This document shows, one piece after another, positions 21,905 to 33,595 of a DNA stretch of 64,000 bases. Below the pieces are notes generated by a model. It did no database searches. It had not been told where the DNA came from and worked only from the letters and a program-made list of their open reading frames with translations. The stretch's first letter is position 1. Every line of letters starts with the position of its first letter. Made by a program: the position numbers and the translations under genes. This DNA is from Ornithodoros turicata (Eukaryota > Arthropoda > Arachnida > Ixodida > Argasidae): the NCBI RefSeq assembly GCF_037126465.1, contig NC_088206.1:53114841-53178840 (forward strand), in the 5' to 3' direction.

Positions 21905-23935
21905 TCTTGCAGAAGAGTTTGCCACAGAACTAGCGCAAGTGGCCAGCTGCAATAACCATCGTCCATCGCTAAAGGACTCAGCTTCCGATGGTTTCCCAAC
22001 GGATGATGACATATTACCATGTCTGAGCTACTTGAGGCTGCCAAGGGCTTAAAACGACGTTGCGCCGTTGGAGCAGACGGAATATCGAATCAGGCCCTGA
22101 AGAGTCTAGGCGACGAACAACTTCTCTCCTCTAGCTATTCAACAATGTCTGGTGTTCGGGAAGCATACCCCCTGATTGGAAACATGCCTGAATCATCCCT
22201 ATATTAAAGAAGGGCAGATCGGCTGATCAATTGTCCTCGTATCGTCCCATCGTCTACACTTCGTCTGTTGACAAGCTACTGGGAAGGAGTCTGTCATGGG
22301 CATTGGAACAAGGTCACCATTTCCCTGGACGTATTGCAGCCTTCAGGAAAGGCAGAGGTACATCGGACGCAATTGCTGAAGTGGCCATAGGCAAGAGAGG
22401 CACTGCATCGCCTTTGCCCTGTTCTTAGATGTGAAGAAAGCGTACGATTCTGTAAAGCACTCACCTATTTATCGGCGCTAACTGAAGCCAGGATCACTGA
22501 GCGTCTTTTGAGGTTCATTGTAGACTTTTTGTCAGACAAAGTTCGACGTGTCTGTTAGCGGCCACATTAGTTCCACAAACTCTTTTCAGCGAGGGATCCC
22601 GCAGGGCAGTGTACTGTCCCCCACGCTGTTCAACTTAATCATGGCTGGGATCCACAAACGAATGCGTCCTACACCATATGCGCCACAACTGATCATCTAC
22701 GTCGATGATATCTGTCCCCGCATAGCAGGAACGAACAAGGAGAAGATTCGCGACTCAGCAGACGTAGCACAAAACGCCGTTTTGAAGAGGCCTTTTTGGA
22801 GAGAGGGCTGGAGATATCACCAGAAAAGTCCCAATTGCTTGCCTGCATCCCCCCAAGGAAACACGTTGGTAGGGACTTCCCCGCGTCTAAGCATCAGTAA
22901 CATCCCTGTTCCAAGGTGTAAAGCATGCAAATACCTTGGTGTCACTAAGGACAGCGCCTTGGGCTAGACGAAGCGGGTGAACGAAACCATTGCTAAAGGA
23001 AGGGAATCGCTAAATTTTCTCAGACGAATCAGTGACAAAGCATGGGGCTGTAACGCACGATCCATGCTCACTCTGCACAGCTCCTACTCTATCTCGGATT
23101 CTGTATTCGACGCCGTACGTTGACCTGTCGCCAACACAATGACTGAACCTCAAGCGTCTCCACCGGGCCGGTATACGAACAGCGCTTGGTCTACCCAGCT
23201 TCTCCAGCATTACCTATACCATTCAAAACTCAGAGGGTTCCGGTTGATAGACAGCGCAACATCTCTGGGCAAGAAGCAACTCCTCACCGGTCTTCAAGGC
23301 AACCTCACCACGTCCCCAGGCCGCCTGGCTAGGTCGCACGCCAACTGCCCCCTACCGTACGACGTATGCATCCCACGACCTGCTACTCCATGGCGTGAGG
23401 TAATGCACAATATCTCGTTGCACATTCCAGCGCTAAGAAAGAAGGGCGAATCCAGCTCACTGGAAGCCAAGGCAGCTGCTGAGGTCCTGATTAGTGACAC
23501 TTTGCACGCTCACACTCTGTTCACATACGGCTCCGTTGACACAGAGTGTAGGAGCGCTACTTCCTCCTTTATATACCATCATTAAATGTGGCTTGGCAAG
23601 GAAACTCAGTTCGATACCCAATATGCTCTACAACGGCTGAGCTTCTAGCAATACATTCAGCAGCTGCGGTGCAGGTCAAGGGAATCACCAAGGCTGTCAT
23701 CCTCACGGACTCGCGTAGCGCTCTCCAAATGGTGATGAACCTACATGCAATAACATTCTAGCCCGGTGTATCAGAACGTCATGTGCCCAATACAAGTCAA
23801 TCGGTGGAGACATCTCCCTGCAATGAATCCCCTCCCACGTCGGCATCCAAGAGCAGCATTCAGGGACACCCCCTCTGAAACCCGGCTTGACCTGATAGCA
23901 GAGGACTACGCAAGGAAGCTAAGTTTACAGGGTGG
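21905..23935 (+). pseudogene. Decayed LINE ORF2 (RT and RNase H), many frameshifts
   Basis: A second, different LINE copy starts immediately after the tail of the previous one. RT blocks are recognisable in alternating frames: GLKRRCAVGADGISNQALK (22040-22110), SSYRPIVYTSSVDKLLGRSL (22230-22290), RGIPQGSVLSPTLFNLIMAG (22590-22650), IIYVDDI with the catalytic DD pair (about 22693) and CKACKYLGVT (22918-22945). RNase H remains follow (TAELLAIHSAAAVQV, VILTDSRSALQMV; 23625-23740). Stops and shifts are numerous, so it is an old pseudogene. Clade (I or Jockey-like) is inferred from RT with C-terminal RNase H. Confidence 0.85.
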
Positions 23936-24089
23936 TGCGTGAGTACGTGAGGAGGAACACATCTGGGCAGGGAGAGGAGGACATATCTGAGGCGAACAAT
24001 TCCCTTTTCGCGCCCCGACCTGATAACAACACCGATAACACGCCCGGGAGCATTCGCATAAGATAAAGAATAAGACGTGATGTATAACT

Positions 24090-24800
24090 GTGGGAACGAG
24101 CATGAGACTTTCCAGATATCTGGAGATTGCCGGATGAAATTGGCAGGTTGGCGCCTGTGATAGCCTTCTGGACGACAAATTCACTAAATGCGAGTTCTAA
24201 GAGTGCAGCAAGGACAGCAGCTACGGTCCGCAGACGATACACAGACTACGTAATTTTATGATGATGCCATCAGTATCAAATTGGTATCAAGAGTTATTAC
24301 GAGCTAAAATAGAGGAAACTGACAAATTGGTGCTAGTGAGTGCCTCTTGGGCGACGATTTGACAAAATGTCTGAAGTAATAGATTGGGCTGGTTGGTGTA
24401 AATCCACAAGCGACCAAAGAACAAACACGAAACAACAACAGAGCGATTTGTGTCTGATCTTGTCTCCTGTTTGTTCTTTGGTAGCTTGAAAATGAATGAT
24501 TTGACCAAACGCTACTTCGCGGGCTCTGGCAAGGGAATCAGGTATGGGCCGCGGACTCATAGCTATTAAGCATGGATACACAGACTACGTAATTAAGTGA
24601 TGACATCTTCGATATCACGTTTATATCCAGAATTATTACTAAATGAAATGGAAGATACGGACAGTTTGGCGTCTGTGAGTGCTGTGGCGATGCGAGTGGC
24701 AATAGTTTGATCAAACGCGACTTCTTTGGACCAGGTATTTTGGTGCAGAACTAAATACCAGATTTGGAGATAACGCTAAACAAGTGCTACGCGCCCTCGA
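24090..24800. repeat. Diverged ~339-bp tandem repeat (about two copies)
   Basis: GATACACAGACTACGTAATT at about 24235 recurs at about 24574. The following blocks (TATCAAGAGTTATTAC / TATCCAGAATTATTAC, GACAAATTGGTGCTAGTGAG / GACAGTTTGGCGTCTGTGAG) stay in register. A small hairpin (ACCAAAGAACAAAC and its complement, 24414-24483) lies inside the first unit. The function is unknown. Confidence 0.65.
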
Positions 24801-26187
24801 GTACATTATTTATTTCTCGCTTAAGATGAAGTAATGCTTAGATCAGGGCAATCAGGGCTCTCACACACGCGGGCCGCATGTGCATGGCTTGCAGTCAGCT
24901 ATTCTGTGTCCCGAGGGCTCTTGACCACTAAATAGAATAAAGCTGCCCCCCCCCCCCACACACACACACACGCACACCAATAATGAAGAAGTGGGAATGA
25001 AACCAGGTTTTCAGGCATTGTTTTTACCCTTGCTCGATGTAGTGTTGCTCCTGTCGACGTTAGGAAGTACATTCACATTCGAGCAGTTCTTGTGACTCAT
25101 GAACCTCAGCTAGTAGTTATAGCGATTAGCGATCTGGTCTGAACGTGCATTTTGATAAGCTACACTGTAAGTAATATGATAATTGAGAAGTTATAGTGGA
25201 GACAAGTGCAGAGAATGACATCATCTTAATTATTACACTAAGTTTATGGGCTTACAGCATAGCAGCAGCCTCTCCGGATATCATGCGCGAAAAACTGTAT
25301 ACTGAGCACAGAGAGGCGCAGTGAAAAAAAAGAAAAAAAAAATAGATGGAGTAGTTATGTTCGAGGGTTATTGTGTGAATATTTTTAATTATTTCTCTTT
25401 CCCTGATTTCCTTTTTCTTTTTCACGTTGAAAATGCAAGCAAAACCAGCAATACAGTGTGTAAACCGACAATTTCAGTGCTCCTGGACGTTGGGATAATC
25501 GTTCGTGAAGAACTATGTACGAAGAACTTGCAACGCCTTTCAAATTTTCAATGTCTAATTTGGAAAAGAAGCTCATTTGTCTCTGCTGGTGTGTCAAGTG
25601 AAGTTTCTCATTGACGAATTGTATATGCGAATGCCTAATAACTATACCGCTCAGCTGTTTACGCTAAGGTACTTTGCTATAATTGCGGTCCTTTCCAGGG
25701 TGATTACCCCCACCCCCCAGGGAGGTGTACACTCCCCCTGAATTTTTCCAACCACTCCCCTGTAATTCATGAGATTTCCCGATACACCTTGGCCACCAAT
25801 GCATATACGCATAGATATGTATCCATATAGATATACCACCCTATGGTTCTCTCCACTCAAAATCACGCAGACATCTTATCACGCCGGGTACCGCATCTTG
25901 GCTTCTATGAGCATTGATGATAGTGCCAGCCGCAACAACAATGACAAAGAAGAAATTGTCGTTCCTCTTCGCTGCTGATACGAGTTGCGCAACGGACCAA
26001 AGGCTGATACCTTCCGTTTGAATTCAGCGTGAGAGAGCCGCGACGGCAAGGAAAAAAACTTGCCAAGATACGGGGCACAAAAGTGAACTTGCACAGCAAA
26101 TCGCCGGCAGTCCGAACATTTACACGGCAACAGACACCTACGAGCACTGGCGCTAAAGTCTGAGGAAAAGACATCATATATAAAAAT
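24801..26187. other. Non-coding region, no recognised gene
   Basis: Holds a C-run and (CA)n microsatellite at 24949-24975 and A-rich runs near 25325. Short open frames on both strands lack domains and splice context. Confidence 0.35.
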
Positions 26188-26268
26188 ACATATCCGTTAC
26201 AACAACAACAACAAATAGTTCATGACTATGGCCTGGGGTGGTTCACCGCTTGAAAACATATCCGTTAC
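26188..26268 (-). mobile_element. 55-bp remnant of a 5'-truncated LINE with 13-bp target duplication
   Basis: ACATATCCGTTAC is present at 26188-26200 and 26256-26268. The 55 bp between them read, on the minus strand, GGTGAACCACCCCAGGCCAT, then a short spacer and (GTT)n. The (GTT)n tail matches the LINE end at 9556-9575. The exact duplication marks one integration event by target-primed reverse transcription that copied almost nothing. Confidence 0.82.
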
Positions 26269-26387
26269 GAAGCCGTTTGAATTTCACTGTTCATGGTAAT
26301 CAACCAATTTTTCTCGAAGTGCAGCACGCATAAACAAGTCCATGGTATGCTTACACCTCGACCTGCAAGAAATGACCCACAGTGACC

Positions 26388-26493
26388 CTAGAAGTCTGCC
26401 CAGGACGCACATTTCCCCAGGGCGTCAGTCGTGACGTTGCCCATATACGTGAGGCCGACAACGGCAAGCCCTTTCACCATCACCACCACCACC
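26388..26493 (+). mobile_element. tRNA-derived SINE, 5'-truncated
   Basis: Only the 3' portion is present (CTAGAAGTCTGCCCAGGACG to the (ACC)n tail). No head and no clear target duplication. Confidence 0.75.
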
Positions 26494-26639
26494 ACAGTAT
26501 CATTCTGAAACATTGCATCACTTGCCAACTTCTTTGAGAAAAGTAAAAAGTAACCTTTCTGCAACCCCGATGATGGCAGTGGCACCCATGGAATACACCA
26601 CAAAGAGTCACTGGTGTATTCTGCATAGCGAAGCCATTA

Positions 26640-27905
26640 TCAACGACTTATACTAGGCCCTTGTACTGGGATTTTGACAGTGGTGACCGCAAAATTTGGA
26701 AAAGGCGCCGGCAGAGCCCTCTAAAACGGGCAAAACCCTTTGTATCATGGTGTCAAAGGCATATTCGAGACGGCTTATGCTATTGCCCTTCCCACTGGGA
26801 TTGTAACGGAGGCGACCGCAAAATCCGTAAAAGACGGCAGCAGAGCCCTTTAGAACGGGCAAAACCTCTTTAATCATGGTTCCAAACAGATATTATCAAC
26901 GGCTTATGATGCTCTTCTACAGGGATCGCAACAAAAGCGACCACCAAATGCGGAAAAGGCGGCAGCAGAGTCCTTTAAAACGTACGATACCCCTTGTATC
27001 ATGGTACCAAAGGCATATTAATGACGGCTTACGCTGTGCCTTTCTACCGGAATTGCGCAAGAGGAGACCGCATAATTTGGATACGGCAGCAGCAAGGCCT
27101 TATAAAACAGGCGAAACTCCCTGTATCATGGAGCGAAAGAAAGAAAGCTACCAGTGTCTTGTGCAATCCTATTCTGCTGGAGTTATTAACACAGGCGATC
27201 GCCAAATTCGGCAAACGTGGCAGCACAGCCCTCTTAAACGAGCAGAACCCCTTGTGTCATGCTGTCACAGTCATATTATCAACAACTTATACTATGTCAT
27301 TCTACCGAGATCATAACACAGGCGACCGCAAATATCGGGAAAAGGATGCAGCATAGCCCTTCAGAACGGGCGAGACTTCTTGTATCATGCTGCCGATGAC
27401 ATGTCATCAATGGCTTGTGCAATGCCGTTCTACTGGGATTGTAACAGAGACTACCGCAAAATACAGAAAATGCGGCAGCAGAGCCCTTTAAAACGGTCGA
27501 TACCCCTTGTATCATAGTTCCAAAGTCATATAAGTATACGCAACGGGTTATGCATGCTATTGCCGTTCTACTGGAATTATAACGGATGCGGCCGCAAACT
27601 CCATAAAAGGCTACAGCAGAGCCCTTTAAAACGGACAAAAACCCCTTTAATCATGGTGGCCGACATTTTACACACCTATAAAGACGCGACGGCTTATGTT
27701 ATGCCCCTCTCCTGTGATTGCATCGGAAACCACCGCAAAATTTGGAAAAGGCGGCAGCAGGGCCCTTTACAATGACTCAAATGACTTGTATCATTGTACC
27801 AAAAAGATACTATGAACGGCTTGTACTGGGATTGTAACAGAGGATACCGCAACGCTCGGCAGCAGATCGAGCCCTTTAAAACGTGCGAAGCCCCTTTAAT
27901 CCTGG
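26640..27905. repeat. ~130-bp satellite array, about 10 diverged monomers
   Basis: A phased block GCGACCGCAAAATTTGGAAA, GGCGGCAGCAGAGCCCTTTA, AACGGGC, TTTAATCATGGTNCCAAA, TATTATCAACGGCTTATG recurs near 26682, 26812, 26938, 27063, 27195, 27323, 27451, 27587, 27727 and 27842. Spacings are 115-140 bp. Open frames across it only translate the repeat. The high divergence suggests an old array or the edge of one. It abuts the 197-bp satellite directly. Confidence 0.85.
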
Positions 27906-30900
27906 TGCCAGGCCGTACATGGAGAGGTCGCGTTTGAAGAAACTGCTTCCGAAACGACACTCCCTAAGCAAAAAGCGTCCTAAGCTGATTTTGTAGTATG
28001 TATATGAGAAAGTAAGATCGCGGGGTTTGAACCCCGTATCTTGTTCCCCTGTTGCACCCTGGGAGGGCGCGTTTTAAAAATCGCTTCCAAAATGGCACTC
28101 GAAATGGCCAAATGGCCTATTTCATCAACTTGATATAACAATAATATTAAAGATGTCCTAAGCTAATTTTGTAATATGTACACTCAGAGAAAAATCTATA
28201 CCTTTAGAGGTATAGATCGCCTGCTCAATAACTTAGCCCTTCTTAGGTATTATTTTATACCTCGGTTACAGGTATAAAAAAATAGTCCTCAACAAAGGGC
28301 TATATGCCATACCTTTAGGGGTATAGCTCTATACCCCTGTGAAGGTCTGCACGAGTACCATCATGGTGTTACATCACACCTAGGCATGGGTATTTTTAGA
28401 GGAAGAAACTAGAAAAATCACCTTTGGAGGGAAAAAAGTTTTTGACATACACGCACACACGTATTACAAACACACGCAAACGATTGTGAAGTAGGACGAA
28501 ACCCTCGTGCACATTACTCTGCATCTAAAAAAAGAAATATGTGGAGTTGAAATCTAAAGAAAATGTTCAAGAGCAAGATCGCTCAGCGCAGTCATCAAAT
28601 GTGTCACGATGTATCGCGAGACATTTACAGAGTAACATATACTGATATATTGGTGGCGACTTGACAAACTGTGGAGCAGCTTTCGTCTGGTACGCAATCC
28701 TAAGGGTGAGGACATCTAGATTCAACATTCCAGCAATGAAGATTTTATGCAGCATTAAACTAACCATGTGGATTTAGATAGTACTGTACTGATGTGTGTG
28801 TTTCTTAGTTAAATATCCGTTTAACTTAGCTGATACCGTCTCAGGAAAAAATAATGATGATGTGATACAGCACGTTGCGGAAGTAAGGGTATAAAAATCA
28901 TAAATATAAAGAAACAGAAGGTATAAGCAGCCTCATCGTATCCGTGAAAGGCATAGCCTGGTGATCTATTGCTGGTACTGGATATCAACACATCGTGATG
29001 AGGTATAAATATGGTACGTTAGCTCTCCTTTATACCTCTTTCATACCCTTGAGAAGGGTTGGAGGTATAAATAGGAAATTTGTACCTCTTCTATACCCTC
29101 CAAAGGTATATATCTGAAGCAGAAGGTATAAAAGAGGTATAAGAGCACATTTTTATACCTTATTAATACCTTTTTTTCTAACAGTGTATATGTGAAAGGA
29201 AGATCACGGGGTTTGGACCCCGTACCTTGTTCCCCTGTTGCACCTTGAGAGGTCGCGTTTGACAAAATCGCTTCCAAAACGGCACTCGAAATGGCCAAAT
29301 GGCCAATTTCGTCAACTTCGAGGCTTAATATTATTTGATATAAAAATAATATTAAAGATGTCCTAAGCTGATTTTGTAATATGTGTATCTGAGAGTAAGA
29401 TCACGGGGTTTGAACCCCGTATCTTGTTCCCCTGTTGCACCCTGAGAGGTCGGGTTTCACAAAATCGCTTCCAAAACGGCACTCGAAATGGCCAAGTGGC
29501 AAATTTCGTCAACTTCGAGGCTTAATATTATTTGATATAAAAATAATATTAAAGATGTCCTAAGCTGATTTTGTAATATGTGTATCTGAGAGTAAGATCA
29601 CGGGGTTTGAACCCCGTATCTTGTTCCCCTGTTGCACCCTGAGAGGTCGGGTTTCACAAAATCGCTTCCAAAACGGCACTCGAAATGGCCAAGTGGCAAA
29701 TTTCGTCAACTTCGAGGCTTAATATTATTTGATATAAAAATAATATTAAAGATGTCCTAAGCTGATTTTGTAATATGTGTATCTGAGAGTAAGATCACGG
29801 GGTTTGAACCCCGTATCTTGTTCCCCTGTTGCACCCTGAGAGGTCGGGTTTCACAAAATGGCTTCCAAACCGGCACTCGAAATGGCCAAATGGCCAATTT
29901 CGTCAACTTCGGGGCTTAATATCATTTGATATAAAAATAATATTAGAGATGTCCTAAGCTAATTTTGTAATATGTGTATCTGAGAGTAAGATCACGGGGT
30001 TTGAACCCCGTATCTTGTTCCCCTGTTGCACCCTGAGAGGTCGGGTTTCACAAAATGGCTTCCAAACCGGCACTCGAAATGGCCAAATGGCCAATTTCGT
30101 CAACTTCGGGGCTTAATATCATTTGATATAAAAATAATATTAGAGATGTCCTAAGCTAATTTTGTAATATGTATATGTGAAAGTAAGATCACGGGGTTTG
30201 AACCCCGTATCTTGTTCCCCTGTTGCACCCTGAGAGGTCGGGTTTCACAAAATCGCTTCCAAAACGGCACTCGAAATGGCCAAATGGCCAATTTCGTCAA
30301 CTTCGGGGCTTAATATAATTTGATATAAAAATAATATTAGAGATGTCCTAAGCTAATTTTGTAATATGTGTATCTGAGAGTAAGATCACGGGGTTTGAAC
30401 CCCGTATCTTGTTCCCCTGTTGCACCCTGAGAGGTCGGGTTTCACAAAATGGCTTCCAAACCGGCATTCGAAATGGCCAAATGGCCAATTTCGTCAACTT
30501 CGGGGCTTAATATCATTTGATATAAAAATAATATTAGAGATGTCCTAAGCTAATTTTGTAATATGTGTATCTGAGAGTAAGATCACGGGGTTTGAACCCC
30601 GTATCTTGTTCCCCTGTTGCACCCTGAGAGGTCGGGTTTCACAAAATGGCTTCCAAACTGGCACTCGAAATGGCCAAATGGCCAATTTCGTCAACTTCGG
30701 GGCTTAATATCATTTGATATAAAAATAATATTAGAGATGTCCTAAGCTAATTTTGTAATATGTATATGTGAAAGTAAGATCACGGGGTTTGAACACCGTA
30801 TCTTGTTGCCCTGTTGCACCCTGAGAGGTCGCATTTGACAAAATCGCTTCCTAAACGGCACTCGCAATGGCCAAGTGGCCAATTTCGTCAACTTTGAGAC

Positions 30901-32440
30901 TTAATATCATTTGATATAAAAATAATACTAAAGATGTCCTAAGCTAATTTCGTAATATGTATATGTAAAAGTAAGATCACGGGGTTTGAACCCCGTATCT
31001 TGTTCCCCTGTTGCACCCTGAGAGGTCGGGTTTGACAAAATGGCTTCCAAACCGGCACTCGAAATGGCCAAATGGCCAATTTCGTCAACTTCGGGGCTTA
31101 ATAACATTTGACATAAAAATAATATTAAATATGTCCTAAGCTGATTTTGTAGTATGTATATGTGAACATAAGATCGCGGGGTTTGAACCCCGTATCTTGT
31201 TCCCCTGTTGCACCCTGAGAGGTCGGGTTTGACAAAATCGCTTCCAAAACTGCACTCGAAATGGCCAAGTGGCGAATTTCGTCAACTTCGGGGCTTAATA
31301 TTATTTGGTATAAAAATAATATTAGAGATGTCCTAAGCTAATTTTGTAATATGTATATGTGAAAGTAAGATCACGGGGTTTGAACACCGTATCTTGTTCC
31401 CCTGTTGCACCCTGAGAGGTCGCGTTTGACAAAATCGCTTCCTAAACGGCACTCGAAATGGGCAAGTGGCCAATTTCGTCAACTTTGGGACTTAATATCA
31501 TTTGATATAAAAATAATATTAAAGATGTCCAAAGCTAATTTCGTAATATGTATATGTGAAAGGAAGATCATGGGGTTTGAACCCCGTATCTTGTTCCCCT
31601 GTTGCACCCTGAGAGGTCGGGTTTGACAAAATGGCTTCCAAACCGGCACTCGAAATGACCACATGGCCAATTTCCTCAACTTCGGGGCTTAATATCATTT
31701 GATATAAAAATAATATTAAAGATGTCCTAAACTAGTTTTGTAATATGTATATGTGAAAGTAAGATCACGGTGTTTAAACCCGGTACCTTGTTCCCCTGTT
31801 GCACCCTGAGAGGTCGGGTTTGACAAAATGGCTTCCAAACCGGCACTCGAAATGGCCAAATGGCCAATTTCGTCAACTTCGGGGCTTAATATCATTCGAT
31901 ATAACAATAATATTAAAGATGTCCTAAGCCAATTTTGTAATATGTATACGTGAAAGTATGATCACGGTGTTTAAACCCGTACGTTTTTCCCCGTTTGCAC
32001 CCTGAGAGGTCGGGTTTGACAAAATCGTTTCCAAAGCGGCACTCGAAATGGCCAAGTGGCCAATTTCGTAAACGTCGGGGCTTATTATCATTTGATATAA
32101 AATTAATATTAAAGATGTCCTAAGCTGATATTATAATATGTATACGTGAAAGTGAGATCACGGGGTTAGAACCCCGTATCTTCCCCTGTTGCTCCCTGAG
32201 AGGTCGCGTTTGACAAAATCGCTTCCAAAACGGCCAAATGGCGAATTTCATCACCCTAAGCTGATTATATAATGTAGTGTATATGGGTATGTATATGTGA
32301 AAGTACGATCACGGGGTTTGAGCCCCGTACCTTGTTCTCCTGTTGCACCCTGAAAGGTCGCGTTTGACAAAATCACTTCCAAAACGGCACTCGAAATGGA
32401 CAGTTTTATCAAGTTGTATAGTTTAATATAAAAGCGATAT
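27906..32440. repeat. 197-bp satellite array, about 18 monomers
   Basis: The period is 197 bp: the block TCACGGGGTTTGAACCCCG starts at 29401, 29598, 29795 and 29992. Monomers read GATGTCCTAAGCTGATTTTG, TAATATGTATATGTGAAAG, the hairpin ACGGGGTTTGAACCCCGT, TATCTTGTTCCCCTGTTGCA, CCTGAGAGGTCGGGTTT, AAATGGCCAAATGGCCAATT. Central monomers (29401-29794; 29795-30188) are identical or nearly so. Flanking ones (27.9-28.1 kb, 31.7-32.4 kb) are diverged and shortened, as unequal exchange predicts. On the minus strand the hairpin reads GGTTCAAACCC, a fit to the tRNA T-loop/B-box consensus. One MITE interrupts the array (28181-29186). Confidence 0.93.
28181..29186. mobile_element. 1-kb TA-flanked MITE with scattered AGGTATA motifs, inside the satellite
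   Basis: The neighbouring monomers give the empty site (TAATATGTATATGTG), so the ends are exact: TA, then CACTCAGAGAAAAAT ... TTTTTTCTAACAGTG, then TA. The terminal inverted repeats are short and imperfect. The interior is full of ATACCT/AGGTAT motifs in both orientations and has no coding capacity. A related copy with the TIR CACTGTTAGAAAAAA is at 43987-44330. The TA duplication points to Tc1/mariner-type mobilisation. Confidence 0.88.
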
Positions 32441-32444
32441 AAAA

Positions 32445-33069
32445 TACAAGACGGTATCATTTCTATATTACTCACTGAAAAAAAAAAGCTGTCTGTTCTG
32501 TCAGCCACTTCGAGTTCTGGAAAACATGACAGTTCTCGTTTCGAACTCCTTCAGACCGGCCGTACAGTCTCAGCGCATGCCTATTACGATAATACTGGGA
32601 CTGGGTCCGTCGAGCGCCTAGGAGGGGAACCCTGTCTGAGTCGCAACTTTGAAGGCCCTGGGTGCATCAGGATTAACACTCACACATCGTGCCGTGGTTG
32701 GTATGTGGCCTGGAGGACGTACTGAACGAAAATAGGCGATGACATTTGCAGAATTTGACTGCCTTTGTCGAAAAATCGTAGTCTAAACATGGGCGATGTG
32801 CAAAAATCGACGGAATCCCCATAGGCGCAATGCATTAAAATTCATTTGGCCAGGGTGCACTAGGCTTATATTCTGCTGGTGCCTTTCATGTCTCCAGGGG
32901 TTCTTTACATGGTGTTCTTCTCTATTAGGCGATGACATCTTAAAATTTTTATTCTGTTTTGCTGTTAATTGGCATAAACGCTGTCTCCCATTGAATTAAC
33001 ATCCTGTAAGGCAGCTTCCCGCATAGCGGCTGAGTATAGTGACGGAGTGCGCCGGCTGGGGGGTGACCG
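32445..33069. other. Non-coding region between satellite and LINE fragment
   Basis: Unique-looking sequence, AT-rich at the left. No gene, repeat or RNA recognised. Confidence 0.3.
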
Positions 33070-33590
33070 CGAATTTTGGGATTGAGTGGCAACGAAAAAG
33101 CGCAGCAACTAGCATCTGCTGCACACCACAGCACTAGCCCTAGTTTACCAACCCCGGGTGACGGCGACAGAAAATCGGTCATCGATGAGATAGTTCTTAT
33201 GCAGCACCCTGGGATCAGGGACATCCTGGAAAATCGTCGGCTTGATCTCCCGTTGAAAGGATTTTCCTGCAGTACACAAACTCTGCTCTTCTGGTCGCAA
33301 ACAAGAAGTGCTTTCACTAAATCACAATTAGTCAAGACTGGCTCTCTCGACAACGCAAACTGCACACATTGTCAGCAAATTGAAACTCTCGAACACATCC
33401 TGCTTCATTGCTGTGCATATGCTGCGGTGCGGGTGAAATACCTTAGCCATTGCAGGAATTGTACTGTGGATGATATCTTACGTCCCAGAGGCTCTTTCAC
33501 GGAAGGACTCGTCTGTTTTCTCCAGGAATCTTGCATAGCTCAAAGGCTATGAGTACTGCTCGAACTTCTCACCAATTCTGGCAGTGACTG
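33070..33590 (+). pseudogene. 5'-truncated LINE: end of RNase H and zinc region
   Basis: The frame opens with GLSGNEKAQQLASAA, the end of a LINE RNase H domain (HxGxxGNExAD-type motif). It then reads through to CTHCQQIETLEHILLHCCAY, the zinc-binding motif at the end of I/Jockey-type ORF2. The stop is at 33550. Upstream domains are absent. It ends where MITE B2 begins. Confidence 0.78.
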
Positions 33591-33595
33591 CCCTA

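Noticed and set aside
31405..31907. Open frames across the 197-bp satellite, repeated as near-identical peptides
   Set aside because: They arise from the repeat in frames that stay open by chance. No start context, conservation or splice signals.
27906..32440. CRISPR-like array (regular repeats)
   Set aside because: The 197-bp units are contiguous with no unique spacers; this is a eukaryotic satellite.
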